A stretch of 64,000 nt of DNA, from assembly GCA_943372515.1 (NCBI GenBank), contig CALRYY010000008.1, positions 1 through 64,000 of the forward strand, in the 5' to 3' direction. The notes beneath the pieces were generated by a model. That model saw nothing but the letters and a program-made list of their open reading frames with translations. It did no database searches and was not told the DNA's origin. Shown here piece after piece: positions 50,059-58,879 of this stretch. The translations under genes and the position numbers were made by a program. Each line of letters begins with the position of its first letter. Within the stretch, counting starts at the first letter, position 1. Origin of the DNA: RAM1 sp943372515. Its GTDB lineage: Bacteria; Pseudomonadota; Gammaproteobacteria; Burkholderiales; Burkholderiaceae_C.

Positions 50059-53000
50059 TCAGAATAGCACGCGCAACCCGGCTGCCAGCCCGGTCAGGTC
50101 GTCCAGCGGCGCCTGCAGCGCGCCAGCCTCCAGCGCCCGGCTGGCTTGCGCCGCGTCGTGAAATCCATACAGGCTGAAGCTGCCGGCCAACTGGTGGGCA
50201 ATGCGGCGCACGGCCTCGCGCTCGCCCTGCGCGATGGCTTGCGTCATCTCGTCCACCAGCACCCGGCGCGACGCCACAAACCCCGCCATCAGCGGCGCCA
50301 GGTCGGGGTCGGGATCGGGGGTGGACTGCACCACAGACCCACCCTGCGCACCGGTCAGGCGCGCCAGTGTGGTGTGGATCACGTCACGCGTCACGGGCTT
50401 GGTCAGATAGAGGTCAAAGCCTGCCGCCAGGCAGCGGCGCTGGGTGTCCTGGTCGTCGTGCGACGACAGCGCAATGATGTGGCAGCGCGCCAGGCCCGCG
50501 GCCTGTTCATGCGTGCGCAGCCGGCCCACCGCCTCCAGCCCGCCCATGACCGGCATGTCCAGGTCCATGATGATCACGTCGGGCCATGCGGCCTGCGCGA
50601 TGTCCAGCGCCATGCGGCCGTTGATGGCCGTGGCCACGGTGAACGGCGGGCTGGGCAGAAAGCGCCGCACGATCAGGAGGTTGTATTCGTCGTCGTCCAC
50701 CAGCAGCACTTGCAAGGCCGGCCACTGCCACTGCTGCGGTACGGCCGTGGCGGCATGGCGCACGGTGGCCGGTTGTGTGCCTTCGGGCGCGGCGCGCAGG
50801 CGCACGGTCAGCGTGGTGCCTTGCGCGTCTGAGGTCTGCATGCCGATGTCGCCGTCCTGCACCCGCGCCATCAGCCGGGCCGAGTAGGTGCCCAGGCCGG
50901 TGCCGCTGGCTTTGCCGGCGGTGGCATATTTTTCAAAGAACTGCGCGCGCACGGCATCGGGCACCGCGCCCTGGTTGTGGATTTGCAGCGTCACGGCCTG
51001 CCCCGCGCCGTCAGCCGCCAGCGTCAGGGTCACCGTGGCGCCTTCGGGCGACGCCTCCAGCGCGTTCTTGACCAGGTTGGCCAGCAATGAATAGCACAGC
51101 AGTTCTTCGGCCCATGCATGCACGGGTTGCGGCGCCACCACGCGCAACGCCACCCCCTTGGACGCCGCATGGCTGCGCAAATCGGCCAGCACCTTGTCCA
51201 GCAGCGCGCCCAGGTCCACCGCGTCAGGGCGGAAGATGTAGCTGCCGTTTTCCATCTTGTACAGGTCCAGCGACAGGTTGACCATGCTCAGGATGCGGTA
51301 GCCCGCGCGTTCCACCACGCCCAGCAGTTCGTCTTCTTCGGGGCTCAGAGCGCGTTCCTCGCGCAGCAGCCGGGGCACGGCAATGATGCTGTTCAGCGGC
51401 GTCTTGATGTCGTGGCGGCCAATGCGCTCGACCTCTTCGCGCAGGCGCACGTTGTCTTTCAACGTCTCGTTTTGCTGCTCCAGCTGGGCGGCCTGCGCGG
51501 CGATCTGGTCGCGCGACGCGCGCAGGGCCTCTTCCTGCTCGCGAAACGCGGTGACGTCCAGGTACGAGGTGATGAAGCGCTGCGTGCGCCCCCGTTCGTC
51601 CACCTGCGAAATGCCCTCGGCATGGATCCAGATGTAGCTGCCGTCGGTGCGGCGCAGCCGGTAGCTCATGGGCGCGCCAGGCTCCTGCTCGCCCGGCTCG
51701 GGCTTGTGGCGGATCATGTCGCGAAACTGCGCACGCGCACGCTCGCGGTCGTCTGGATGCATCATGTCAAAGATGCTGGGCCACTGCGATGTGTCAGCGT
51801 CGCCGGGGTAGCCCAGCATTTCCTTGAAGCGGCCGGTATAGGTCACGGTGTCGCGTTTGGCGTCCCAGTCGCCAAAGCCGGCGCGGGTAGAGCGCACCAG
51901 CAGGCGCAGGCGCTCGCGCTCCACGGCCAGGGCCTGCTCAGTGGCGTATTTCTCGGTGATGTCCAGGCTGGCCACCAGAACGCCAATGCGCTGGCCCTGC
52001 GCGTCCATCATGACCGTGCGTGTCTGCATGTAGCGACGGCCCTGGTAGTCATGGTCCACCGGCCGCGTGGCCGCCCCCGGCCCCAGCGCAAGCGCTTCGC
52101 GGTCCATCGCCAGTGTGGCCTCGGCGGCCGGGTCGGCCACGTCGCGCAACGAGGTACCGATGACGCTTTCGCGCTTCAGCCCGATGTAGTGTTCCCAGGT
52201 CCGGTTGACGACCAGGTAGCGCCCGTCGGGGTCGCGCAGCGCCAGCGCCAGGGGCAGCGAGTCGATCAGGTCGTTGGTGAATTTGACGCGGTTGGACAGC
52301 TCGATTTCCTGGCGCTTGCGCTGCGAGATGTCGATGAACGAACAGATAAAGCGCAGCGTGCGCCCGTCGGCGCCGCAAAGGCCTATGCCCTCGGCATGCA
52401 CCCACAGCGGCTGGCCATCGGCGCGCAGCAGACGGTACTCCAGCGACGCGAACGGCCGAACGTCGCCGCGCACGTCACGCCGGCGCAAATGCGTCATGAA
52501 CAGGTCGCGCACGCCGTCGCGGTCCTGCGCATGCACCATGTCATAAAACGGTGGCAGCCCTCCGGTGTCGGGGTAGCCGAGCATTTCACGAAAGCGCGCC
52601 GAATAGCCCAGGGTGCCAGCCACGGCGTCCCAGTCCAGCGTGCCGGCGCGGGTGGCACGCACCAGCAGGTTGGCGCGTTCGCGCTGCTCCAGCGCGCGCA
52701 GCTCCTCGGCCGACAGCGCGCGCGCAAAACGCTGCGCCAGCAAAATCCCTGGCGCCAGCGCGAACAGCACCATGCCCCAGGGCGCCAACGCCAGCGAGCG
52801 CAGGTGGGCGATGTTCAGGCTGTCGTGGGCGATGGCAGCCATCAGCACCGCAAGCCCCGCCAGCAGCACCCCCGCACCTGCGCTGCGGGCGCGCATGGCG
52901 CGCAGCAGCGACGCCACCAGGTACACACCCACCAGCGCAGAGCCCAGCTGCAGCAGGGGCACCGTCATGCCCAGCACGGACAACGGCGCGGCCAGCAGCA

Positions 53001-53958
53001 GCAGCGCCGAGCCGCAGCCCCACACCGCCACCACCCGCACGCCATGGGTGCTGAACGCCTGCGGGTATTGCGCACGCAGGAACAGCGTGAACAGCGTGAG
53101 GTTCATATACAGGCTCAGGAACACCAGCTTGACGTAAAGCGTGAAGCCCAGCGGTGCCAACAGCGGCTGCAGGATGCGCTCGCCCGTCATGCCCACACAC
53201 AGCGCAAACGACAGGCAGAACAGGCCGAAGTACAGCGGGCTGCGGTCACTGCGCCGGCGGGCAAAGAACATGAGCGGCAACAGGCTCATGACCGTCAGGC
53301 ACCCCAACGCGAACAGGTCGCGCGCCAGGCCCAGCGCGCGTTGCTCATGGACTTGCTGCTGCGTGCCGATGGCAATGCTGCGCAGCAATCCTCCGCGGCG
53401 CGCCTCAAAGTTGGACACATGGGCCACGATGTGCAGCGGACAGGCAGCACCCTCCAGGTGCGCGATCTGCTGCACCGGTGCCGGCCGTGCCAGCGCGGCG
53501 GTCGCGCCGGGGTTGCCCTGCTGGGCCACCGCGCGTCCATTGACATACAGCCGCAATGCGCTGTGCTGCATGGGCAGCGACAGCGCCAGCCCGCCGGCCT
53601 GGTAGCAGTCCACCACCAAGCGGTAGCTGGCGTGGCCGGCACTGCCCACGGGGGCACCACCATCAAGCACATCGTTCCAGTCTCCCGGTACGGCCACCGG
53701 CAGGCCGCGCCGTGCCCGGGCACTGCCCAGAACCGTGGGGTCTTCGAAGGTGTTCCACAGCAAGTCCCATTCGCCGTCCAGCGCCGCAATGCCGTCACGC
53801 GCGGGGTTCCAGTCGCGCAGGTCAATCACGCCGTTCGTGGCTCGCTGGGTGGTGTGGTGGGCGGGCCGCCCGGCGTCGCCGCAGCCGGCAACGGCCAGTA
53901 CCGCCAGCGCGGCCATGAACCACGCGCGCAAACGTGCCACAGGGAAAGCCAGGAACAT
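50059..53958 (-). CDS. 7TM sensor hybrid histidine kinase with three PAS domains, receiver and Hpt
   Basis: 1299 residues. Signal with a possible lipobox-like VAGCG (Cys26); a periplasmic sugar-binding-type sensing domain (about 40-200, 7TMR-DISM-like); seven membrane segments (about 212-410); PAS domains (about 425-550, 555-672, 685-805); HisKA with His849 in GRHDIKTPLNS; HATPase (about 945-1055; TGLGTYSAR); a receiver with Asp1132 in IIMDLDMPVMGG; and a C-terminal Hpt with His1255 in RRIAHQLAGSF. It is a complete phosphorelay in one chain, which could pass phosphate to the lone receivers at either end of the cluster. Confidence 0.92.
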   Translation of the reverse strand: MFLAFPVARLRAWFMAALAVLAVAGCGDAGRPAHHTTQRATNGVIDLRDWNPARDGIAALDGEWDLLWNTFEDPTVLGSARARRGLPVAVPGDWNDVLDGGAPVGSAGHASYRLVVDCYQAGGLALSLPMQHSALRLYVNGRAVAQQGNPGATAALARPAPVQQIAHLEGAACPLHIVAHVSNFEARRGGLLRSIAIGTQQQVHEQRALGLARDLFALGCLTVMSLLPLMFFARRRSDRSPLYFGLFCLSFALCVGMTGERILQPLLAPLGFTLYVKLVFLSLYMNLTLFTLFLRAQYPQAFSTHGVRVVAVWGCGSALLLLAAPLSVLGMTVPLLQLGSALVGVYLVASLLRAMRARSAGAGVLLAGLAVLMAAIAHDSLNIAHLRSLALAPWGMVLFALAPGILLAQRFARALSAEELRALEQRERANLLVRATRAGTLDWDAVAGTLGYSARFREMLGYPDTGGLPPFYDMVHAQDRDGVRDLFMTHLRRRDVRGDVRPFASLEYRLLRADGQPLWVHAEGIGLCGADGRTLRFICSFIDISQRKRQEIELSNRVKFTNDLIDSLPLALALRDPDGRYLVVNRTWEHYIGLKRESVIGTSLRDVADPAAEATLAMDREALALGPGAATRPVDHDYQGRRYMQTRTVMMDAQGQRIGVLVASLDITEKYATEQALAVERERLRLLVRSTRAGFGDWDAKRDTVTYTGRFKEMLGYPGDADTSQWPSIFDMMHPDDRERARAQFRDMIRHKPEPGEQEPGAPMSYRLRRTDGSYIWIHAEGISQVDERGRTQRFITSYLDVTAFREQEEALRASRDQIAAQAAQLEQQNETLKDNVRLREEVERIGRHDIKTPLNSIIAVPRLLREERALSPEEDELLGVVERAGYRILSMVNLSLDLYKMENGSYIFRPDAVDLGALLDKVLADLRSHAASKGVALRVVAPQPVHAWAEELLCYSLLANLVKNALEASPEGATVTLTLAADGAGQAVTLQIHNQGAVPDAVRAQFFEKYATAGKASGTGLGTYSARLMARVQDGDIGMQTSDAQGTTLTVRLRAAPEGTQPATVRHAATAVPQQWQWPALQVLLVDDDEYNLLIVRRFLPSPPFTVATAINGRMALDIAQAAWPDVIIMDLDMPVMGGLEAVGRLRTHEQAAGLARCHIIALSSHDDQDTQRRCLAAGFDLYLTKPVTRDVIHTTLARLTGAQGGSVVQSTPDPDPDLAPLMAGFVASRRVLVDEMTQAIAQGEREAVRRIAHQLAGSFSLYGFHDAAQASRALEAGALQAPLDDLTGLAAGLRVLF

Positions 53959-54024
53959 GGGGCCACAGGATACAGGGGGCCATGCAGCGCGTCACTGGCA
54001 TGGCGTATGCTGCGGCCCAACACC

Positions 54025-55578
54025 ATGCGCCTGACGTCCGTGCCCCTGCTCGCCGCCCTTGCAGGCCTGTTGCTGGCAGTGCCCGCTTGCGCCGCCGACG
54101 GGCTGCAGGCGGTGACGCTGCAGCTCAAATGGAAACACCAGTTCCAGTTTGCCGGCTACTACGTGGCCGCCGAAAAGGGCTACTACCGCAATGCCGGGTT
54201 TGACGTGCGCTTTGATGAGGCCGCCGGCGCTGAGGACAGCATCACCACCGTGGTTGGAGGCAAAGCCGATTTCGGCGTGGCCGCCTCCGAGCTGGCCCTG
54301 CGCCGGGCCCAGGGCGAGCCCGTGGTCGCGCTGGCCACCATCCTGCAGCACTCGGCACTGGCGCTGGCCGTGCGCGGCGGCGGCACGCAAACGGTGCACG
54401 ACCTGGTGGGCAAGCGCATCATGGTGTCGCCGCACGACCAGGAACTGTTTGCCTACCTGCAGCGCGAAGGCCTGGGCGGCAGCCGGGTGGAGCGCGTGCC
54501 GCCCAGCTTTGACATTCAGGACCTGATCAGTGGACGCGTGCAGGCCTTTTCGGTCTACACCACCGATCAGGTGTGGGCGCTGCGCCGCGCAGGCCTGGCC
54601 CATACCGTACTGTCGCCGCGCACGGCAGGCATTGATTTTTATGGCGACACGCTGTTTACCAGCGAAAAGCTTGCGCGCAGCGCGCCCGCGCGTGTGCAGG
54701 CGTTTCGCGACGCCAGCCTGCGCGGCTGGCAGTACGCCATGGCCCACCCGGAAGAAACAGCGGACCTGATCCTGGCGCGCTACAGCCAGCGGCTGCCGCG
54801 CGAGCACCTGCTGTTCGAAGCCACCGAAATGGCCCGGCTGATGCAGCCGCAGCTGATCGAGATCGGCCACATGAACCCGGGGCGCTGGCACCATATTGCC
54901 GAGGTCTATGCCGAGATCGGCATGTTGCCGCGCAGCTTCTCGCTGGACGGTTTCCTGTTTGGCGCACAGGCCGCGAGCGCCATGCCCTGGCGGCCCTGGC
55001 TGGCGATGGGCGTTGTGACGGCCCTGCTGGCCGCCGCCGCAGCGTGGCTGGCCTGGAAGAACCGGCAGCTCCAGCGGGCCCTGCGCATGGGGCCCGCGAC
55101 GCCGGCACCCGGTGCGGCCGGTGCGCCCAGCCGCGACGTCCTGACCGGTCTGTACAGCCCGCACTACCTGGAGGACACGCTGGCGCGCGACCTGCTGCGT
55201 GCCGCGCGCGACGCTACACCGTTGAGCGTGGCCGTGCTGCGCCTGAACCAGTTTGACCAGGTACAGCAGGCCGAGGGCCCCGCCGCGGCCGATGCGTTGC
55301 TGCGCGCCCTGGCCACGATGGTGCTGGCGCAGCACCAGCCGGGCGACTACGCCTGCCGCCTGGACGGCCCGGCGCTGGCCTGGGTCATGCCGGGCGAGCC
55401 GCAGTCGGTCGCCACGCAGCGCTTGCGGCAACTGCAGCAGGCTTTTGAAAGCCAGGCCCACTGGAGCGGCCTGATCGAGCTGCGCGGCACGGCCGCCGCA
55501 GGCGTGGCGGGGTACCCGCAAGACGGCGGGACTGCAGGCATGTTGCTGGCGCGCGCGCGCGCCATGGCCGCAGCCTGA
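54025..55578 (+). CDS. NMT1/THI5-type receptor fused through a membrane helix to a degenerate GGDEF
   Basis: 517 residues. A signal peptide (about 1-23, VPACAAD) precedes an NMT1/THI5-like periplasmic binding domain (about 25-310; LQLKWKHQFQFAGYYVAAEKG, VGGKADFGVAASELALRR). A membrane segment (about 325-345) leads to a GGDEF-type domain (about 370-515; LTGLYSPHYLEDTLAR). The signature loop reads CRLDGPALAWVMPG instead of GGDEF, so cyclase activity is probably lost. It is a signalling receptor rather than a transporter part, since no permease is adjacent. ATG 54007 would add six residues. Confidence 0.85.
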   Translation: MRLTSVPLLAALAGLLLAVPACAADGLQAVTLQLKWKHQFQFAGYYVAAEKGYYRNAGFDVRFDEAAGAEDSITTVVGGKADFGVAASELALRRAQGEPVVALATILQHSALALAVRGGGTQTVHDLVGKRIMVSPHDQELFAYLQREGLGGSRVERVPPSFDIQDLISGRVQAFSVYTTDQVWALRRAGLAHTVLSPRTAGIDFYGDTLFTSEKLARSAPARVQAFRDASLRGWQYAMAHPEETADLILARYSQRLPREHLLFEATEMARLMQPQLIEIGHMNPGRWHHIAEVYAEIGMLPRSFSLDGFLFGAQAASAMPWRPWLAMGVVTALLAAAAAWLAWKNRQLQRALRMGPATPAPGAAGAPSRDVLTGLYSPHYLEDTLARDLLRAARDATPLSVAVLRLNQFDQVQQAEGPAAADALLRALATMVLAQHQPGDYACRLDGPALAWVMPGEPQSVATQRLRQLQQAFESQAHWSGLIELRGTAAAGVAGYPQDGGTAGMLLARARAMAAA

Positions 55579-55593
55579 ATGCGCGCCTGAAGC

Positions 55594-55968
55594 CTACCGC
55601 AGCGCCAGTTCGTCGATCCGCGAAATCAGCTCGGGCAACGGCGCCTGTTTGGACACCCCCGGGCGGCCACCCAATATGCCGTCCAGGTCCTGAACCTCCT
55701 CCAGCGAAACTATGCCTGTGAGGTACAGGATGGGGATGCCCGCGAGCCCCGGCTCGCGCGACAGGGCATAGGCCAGATCGCCCCCGCTCATGCCGGGCAT
55801 GTCGATGTCGCACAGCACCAGGTCCGGCCGATCGGCCCGGGCCAGGCGCAGCGCGGCTCGTGGATTGGTCGTGGCCGATATGTCGTACAAGCCGCCCAGG
55901 CGGTGGGTCAGCAGATTGACGATGATCTCGTCGTCGTCAACGAGCAGGATTTTTTTGCGGGTGGCCAT
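55594..55968 (-). CDS. Single-domain response regulator (receiver only), paralogue
   Basis: 124 residues. VDDDE at 10-14, Asp54 in VLCDIDMPGMSGGDLA, Thr in LYLTGI, and Lys in VSKQAPLPEL. It matches the receiver at 49661 in length, motif order and the GGRPG(V/I)SK tail, so the two are duplicates. It converges with the receptor-GGDEF gene and is 15 bases from its stop. No output domain. Confidence 0.93.
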   Translation of the reverse strand: MATRKKILLVDDDEIIVNLLTHRLGGLYDISATTNPRAALRLARADRPDLVLCDIDMPGMSGGDLAYALSREPGLAGIPILYLTGIVSLEEVQDLDGILGGRPGVSKQAPLPELISRIDELALR

Positions 55969-56032
55969 GACGGGTTCCTTCGGGACATACCCCCCCCTAT
56001 CGGCTCCACGCCGCAGAACTTGAGCGCCGCCT

Positions 56033-57652
56033 TCAACGCCCGGGCGACCCGCGCAACGTGCGGCTGAGCAGCACCACCGGCAACAACCCGGCCAGCACCA
56101 GCGCCAACGACGGCAAGGCGGCCTCGCCCAGCCGTTCATCGCGCGCCAGCTGGTAGGCCACCACGGCCAGTGTGTCGGTGTTGAAGGGCCGCAGCACCAT
56201 GGTGGCGGGCAGCTCCTTCATGACATCCACAAACACCAGCAGCGCGGCGGCGGCGGTGGACCGGCGCAGCAGCGGCCAGTGCACGCGCGCCATCAGCCCG
56301 AAGCCTGCCGTGCCCAGCATGCGCGCCGAATCATCAAAGCTCAGCGGGATGCGCGAATAACCGCTTTGCACCGACTGCAGCGCCACGGCGCAAAACCGTA
56401 CCAGGTAAGCCCACACAATGCCCAGCACCGTGGCGGTGACCCAATAGCCCGCGCTGGTCTGGGGCGCTGCGGCCTGCAGCCAGCCCACCGGCAGCAGCAG
56501 CCCGACCACGATCACCGCGCCGGGCACGGCATAGCCCAGCCCGGCCAGCTGCACCACGCCGCGCGTCAGCGCGTCGGGCGCACGGCGCAGGCTCCAGGCC
56601 AGCAGCAAGGCCAGACCCACGGCCAGCACCGCACTGATGACGCCCAGACGAATGCTGTTGAAGGTCCATTGCACGAACCTGTCCCAGGGCAGCACCGACC
56701 AGTCGGCCGCCAGCGGGCGCAGCATGAACAGCACCGGCAGCACAAAGCCCAGCAGCACCGGCAAGGCACAGACACACCAGGCCCCCACTGCGCGGCGCCC
56801 GCGCAGGCGCACAGGTTGTGCCTCCGCCGAGCCGGCGCGGGCGCCGCGCCCGGCGGCAAACCGCATGCGCTGCTGGGCGCGGTGCTCCAGCTTCAACAGC
56901 ACCGCCACCACCAGCAGCAGCAGGGTGGCCAGCTGGGCCGCGGCCACGCGGTTGTCCATGGACAGCCAGGCCTTGTAGATGCCGGTGGTGAAGGTCTGGA
57001 TGCCGAAATAGCTGGACACGCCAAAGTCCGCCAGCGTTTCCATCAACGCCAGTGCCACGCCGGCGGCCACGGCGGGGCGGGCCAGCGGCAACGCCACGGT
57101 ACGGATGCGCCGCGACAGCGGCGCACCCAGCAGCCGCGCAGCCTCCATCAGGTGGGCGGCGCGCTCGCTGAGCGCGGTGCGGGCCAACAGGTACACATAG
57201 GGGTACAGCGCAAACACAAACACCCAGGCCGCGCCGCCCACGCTGCGCACCTCGGGGAACACCCGGCCCTGCAGGCCGAAGGTGGCACGCAAGCCGTTTT
57301 GCAGCGGCCCGCTGAACTGCAGGAAATCGGTGTACGCATAGGCCACCACGTAGGCCGGCATGGCCAGTGGCAGCAGCAGCGCCCATTCAAAGGTGCGCCG
57401 CCCGGGAAAGTCAAACAGGGTCACGGCAGCCGCGGTGCCCGCGCCCACCACCGCCACACCCAGCGCCACCATCACGCACAGGCGCAGCGTCGTCCAGGCG
57501 TAATCGGGCAACACGGTGCGCGACATCTCGCCCAGGATCTGCGCGCTGGCGGCGTCCCATTGCAGCCACGACGCAAACACGGCCAGTACCGGCAGCGTCA
57601 GCACCAGGGCCACCACGATCAGCAGAAATGTTTGGAGCCGGCGTGCGGGCAT
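56033..57652 (-). CDS. Iron-type (FbpB-like) ABC transporter permease
   Basis: 539 residues with two permease units of about six membrane segments each. The conserved loops are EAARLLGAPLSRRIRTVALPLARPAVAAG near 180 and DDSARMLGTAGFGLMARVHWPLLRR near 440. This fused form is typical of ferric-iron (FbpB/AfuB) importers. It diverges from its ATPase at 57710; a Fur-box-like site lies between them. No iron-binding receptor (FbpA) is nearby, so the receptor must be elsewhere. Confidence 0.9.
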   Translation of the reverse strand: MPARRLQTFLLIVVALVLTLPVLAVFASWLQWDAASAQILGEMSRTVLPDYAWTTLRLCVMVALGVAVVGAGTAAAVTLFDFPGRRTFEWALLLPLAMPAYVVAYAYTDFLQFSGPLQNGLRATFGLQGRVFPEVRSVGGAAWVFVFALYPYVYLLARTALSERAAHLMEAARLLGAPLSRRIRTVALPLARPAVAAGVALALMETLADFGVSSYFGIQTFTTGIYKAWLSMDNRVAAAQLATLLLLVVAVLLKLEHRAQQRMRFAAGRGARAGSAEAQPVRLRGRRAVGAWCVCALPVLLGFVLPVLFMLRPLAADWSVLPWDRFVQWTFNSIRLGVISAVLAVGLALLLAWSLRRAPDALTRGVVQLAGLGYAVPGAVIVVGLLLPVGWLQAAAPQTSAGYWVTATVLGIVWAYLVRFCAVALQSVQSGYSRIPLSFDDSARMLGTAGFGLMARVHWPLLRRSTAAAALLVFVDVMKELPATMVLRPFNTDTLAVVAYQLARDERLGEAALPSLALVLAGLLPVVLLSRTLRGSPGR

Positions 57653-57680
57653 GAAGGGGTGTCGGGGCCGTTGGCCATGT

Positions 57681-57705
57681 GATGCAAATGAGAATTGTAA
57701 GCATC
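57681..57705. promoter_or_regulatory. Fur-box-like palindrome between the permease and ATPase genes
   Basis: GATGC (57681-57685) and GCATC (57701-57705) flank AAATGAGAATTGTAA. The core GCAAATGAGAATTGTAAGC (57684-57702) matches about 12 of 19 positions of the Fur consensus by eye. It is placed to control both divergent genes, as iron importers usually are. Direct proof is lacking. Confidence 0.55.
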
Positions 57706-57709
57706 TACA

Positions 57710-58879
57710 ATGAATGGCATGTACCTGGAAGTCTCCAAGCTGCGAGTGCAGTACCCCGGACGCAGCCGCGCGGCGGTGGACGACGTGTCATTTGGCTTGC
57801 GTGCCGGCGACATCGGCGTGCTGATAGGCCCGTCCGGCTGCGGCAAAACCACGCTGCTGCGCGCCGTGGCGGGGCTGGAGCCCGTAGCGGCTGGCGAGAT
57901 CCGCCTGTCAAAGCAGGTGGTGGGCAGCGCAGACCACAGCACGCCGCCCGAGCAGCGGCGTATTGGCATGGTGTTTCAGGACTACGCACTGTTCCCGCAC
58001 CTGGACGTGGCGCACAACGTCGGCTTTGGCATCCATCAGCTGCCCCGCGCAGAGCGTCAGGCGCGCGTGGCCGAGGTACTGGCCCTGGTGGGCCTGGACG
58101 GCAGCCAGAAGCGCTTTCCCCATGAGCTGTCCGGCGGCCAGCAGCAACGCGTGGCCCTGGCCCGCGCGCTGGCGCCGCGCCCGCAGCTGCTGCTGCTGGA
58201 CGAGCCCTTTTCCAACCTGGACGTGGACCTGCGCGAGCGCCTGGCCCACGAGGTGCGCGCCATCCTGAAGGCCGCGCAGGCCACCGCCCTGTTCGTGACG
58301 CACGACCAGCTGGAGGCCTTTGCCATTGGCGACGCCATCGGCGTCATGCACGAGGGCAAACTGCATCAATGGGACGACGCCTACACGCTGTACCACCGCC
58401 CCGCCACGCGCTTTGTGGCCGACTTCATCGGCCACGGCGTGTTCACACCCGCCACGCTGCACGCGGTGGGCAACCAGGTGATGGTGCAAACGGCGCTGGG
58501 CGAGCTGACCGATGTGGCCGAATGCCCGCTGCCAGGCGCCTTCCCGTCAGGCCAGTGCGACGTGCTGCTGCGCGCCGACGACATCGTTCACGACGACGAC
58601 GCACCGGTCAAGGCCGAGATCATCCGCAAGTCATTTCGCGGCTCGGAGTTTTTGTATACGCTGCGCCTGCACAGCGGCGAAACCGTGCTGGCCCACGTGC
58701 CCAGCCACCACGACCACAAGATCGGCGAGTGGATCGGCATTCGCGCCGAGGTGGACCATGTGGTGACGTTTGACCGCGTGTGCCCGCGCAATGGGGCGCT
58801 GTGCAGGATGCCATGCGAGCAAAAGGTGGGGGCACAAACCTGCGCCGAGCCCTTAGCGCTTGTCCAGCAAAGCCCGTAA
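57710..58879 (+). CDS. Iron-type (FbpC-like) ABC transporter ATP-binding protein
   Basis: 389 residues. Walker A GPSGCGKTT is near 43, the signature LSGGQQQR near 142, Walker B LLLLDEPFSNLD near 160, and the switch His in FVTHDQLE. A TOBE-like C-terminal domain follows (about 280-365), as in the ferric-iron and polyamine groups. It energises the FbpB-like permease transcribed divergently. ATG 57719 is an alternative start. The last 27 bases overlap the 3' end of the converging GT61 gene. Confidence 0.9.
   Translation: MNGMYLEVSKLRVQYPGRSRAAVDDVSFGLRAGDIGVLIGPSGCGKTTLLRAVAGLEPVAAGEIRLSKQVVGSADHSTPPEQRRIGMVFQDYALFPHLDVAHNVGFGIHQLPRAERQARVAEVLALVGLDGSQKRFPHELSGGQQQRVALARALAPRPQLLLLDEPFSNLDVDLRERLAHEVRAILKAAQATALFVTHDQLEAFAIGDAIGVMHEGKLHQWDDAYTLYHRPATRFVADFIGHGVFTPATLHAVGNQVMVQTALGELTDVAECPLPGAFPSGQCDVLLRADDIVHDDDAPVKAEIIRKSFRGSEFLYTLRLHSGETVLAHVPSHHDHKIGEWIGIRAEVDHVVTFDRVCPRNGALCRMPCEQKVGAQTCAEPLALVQQSP

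Noticed and set aside
51118..54024. A very long open plus-strand frame antisense to the hybrid kinase
   Set aside because: It reads through the complement of well-supported kinase domains and is rich in Arg, Gln and His as expected of a GC-rich shadow frame. Only its end, from 54025, encodes a real protein.
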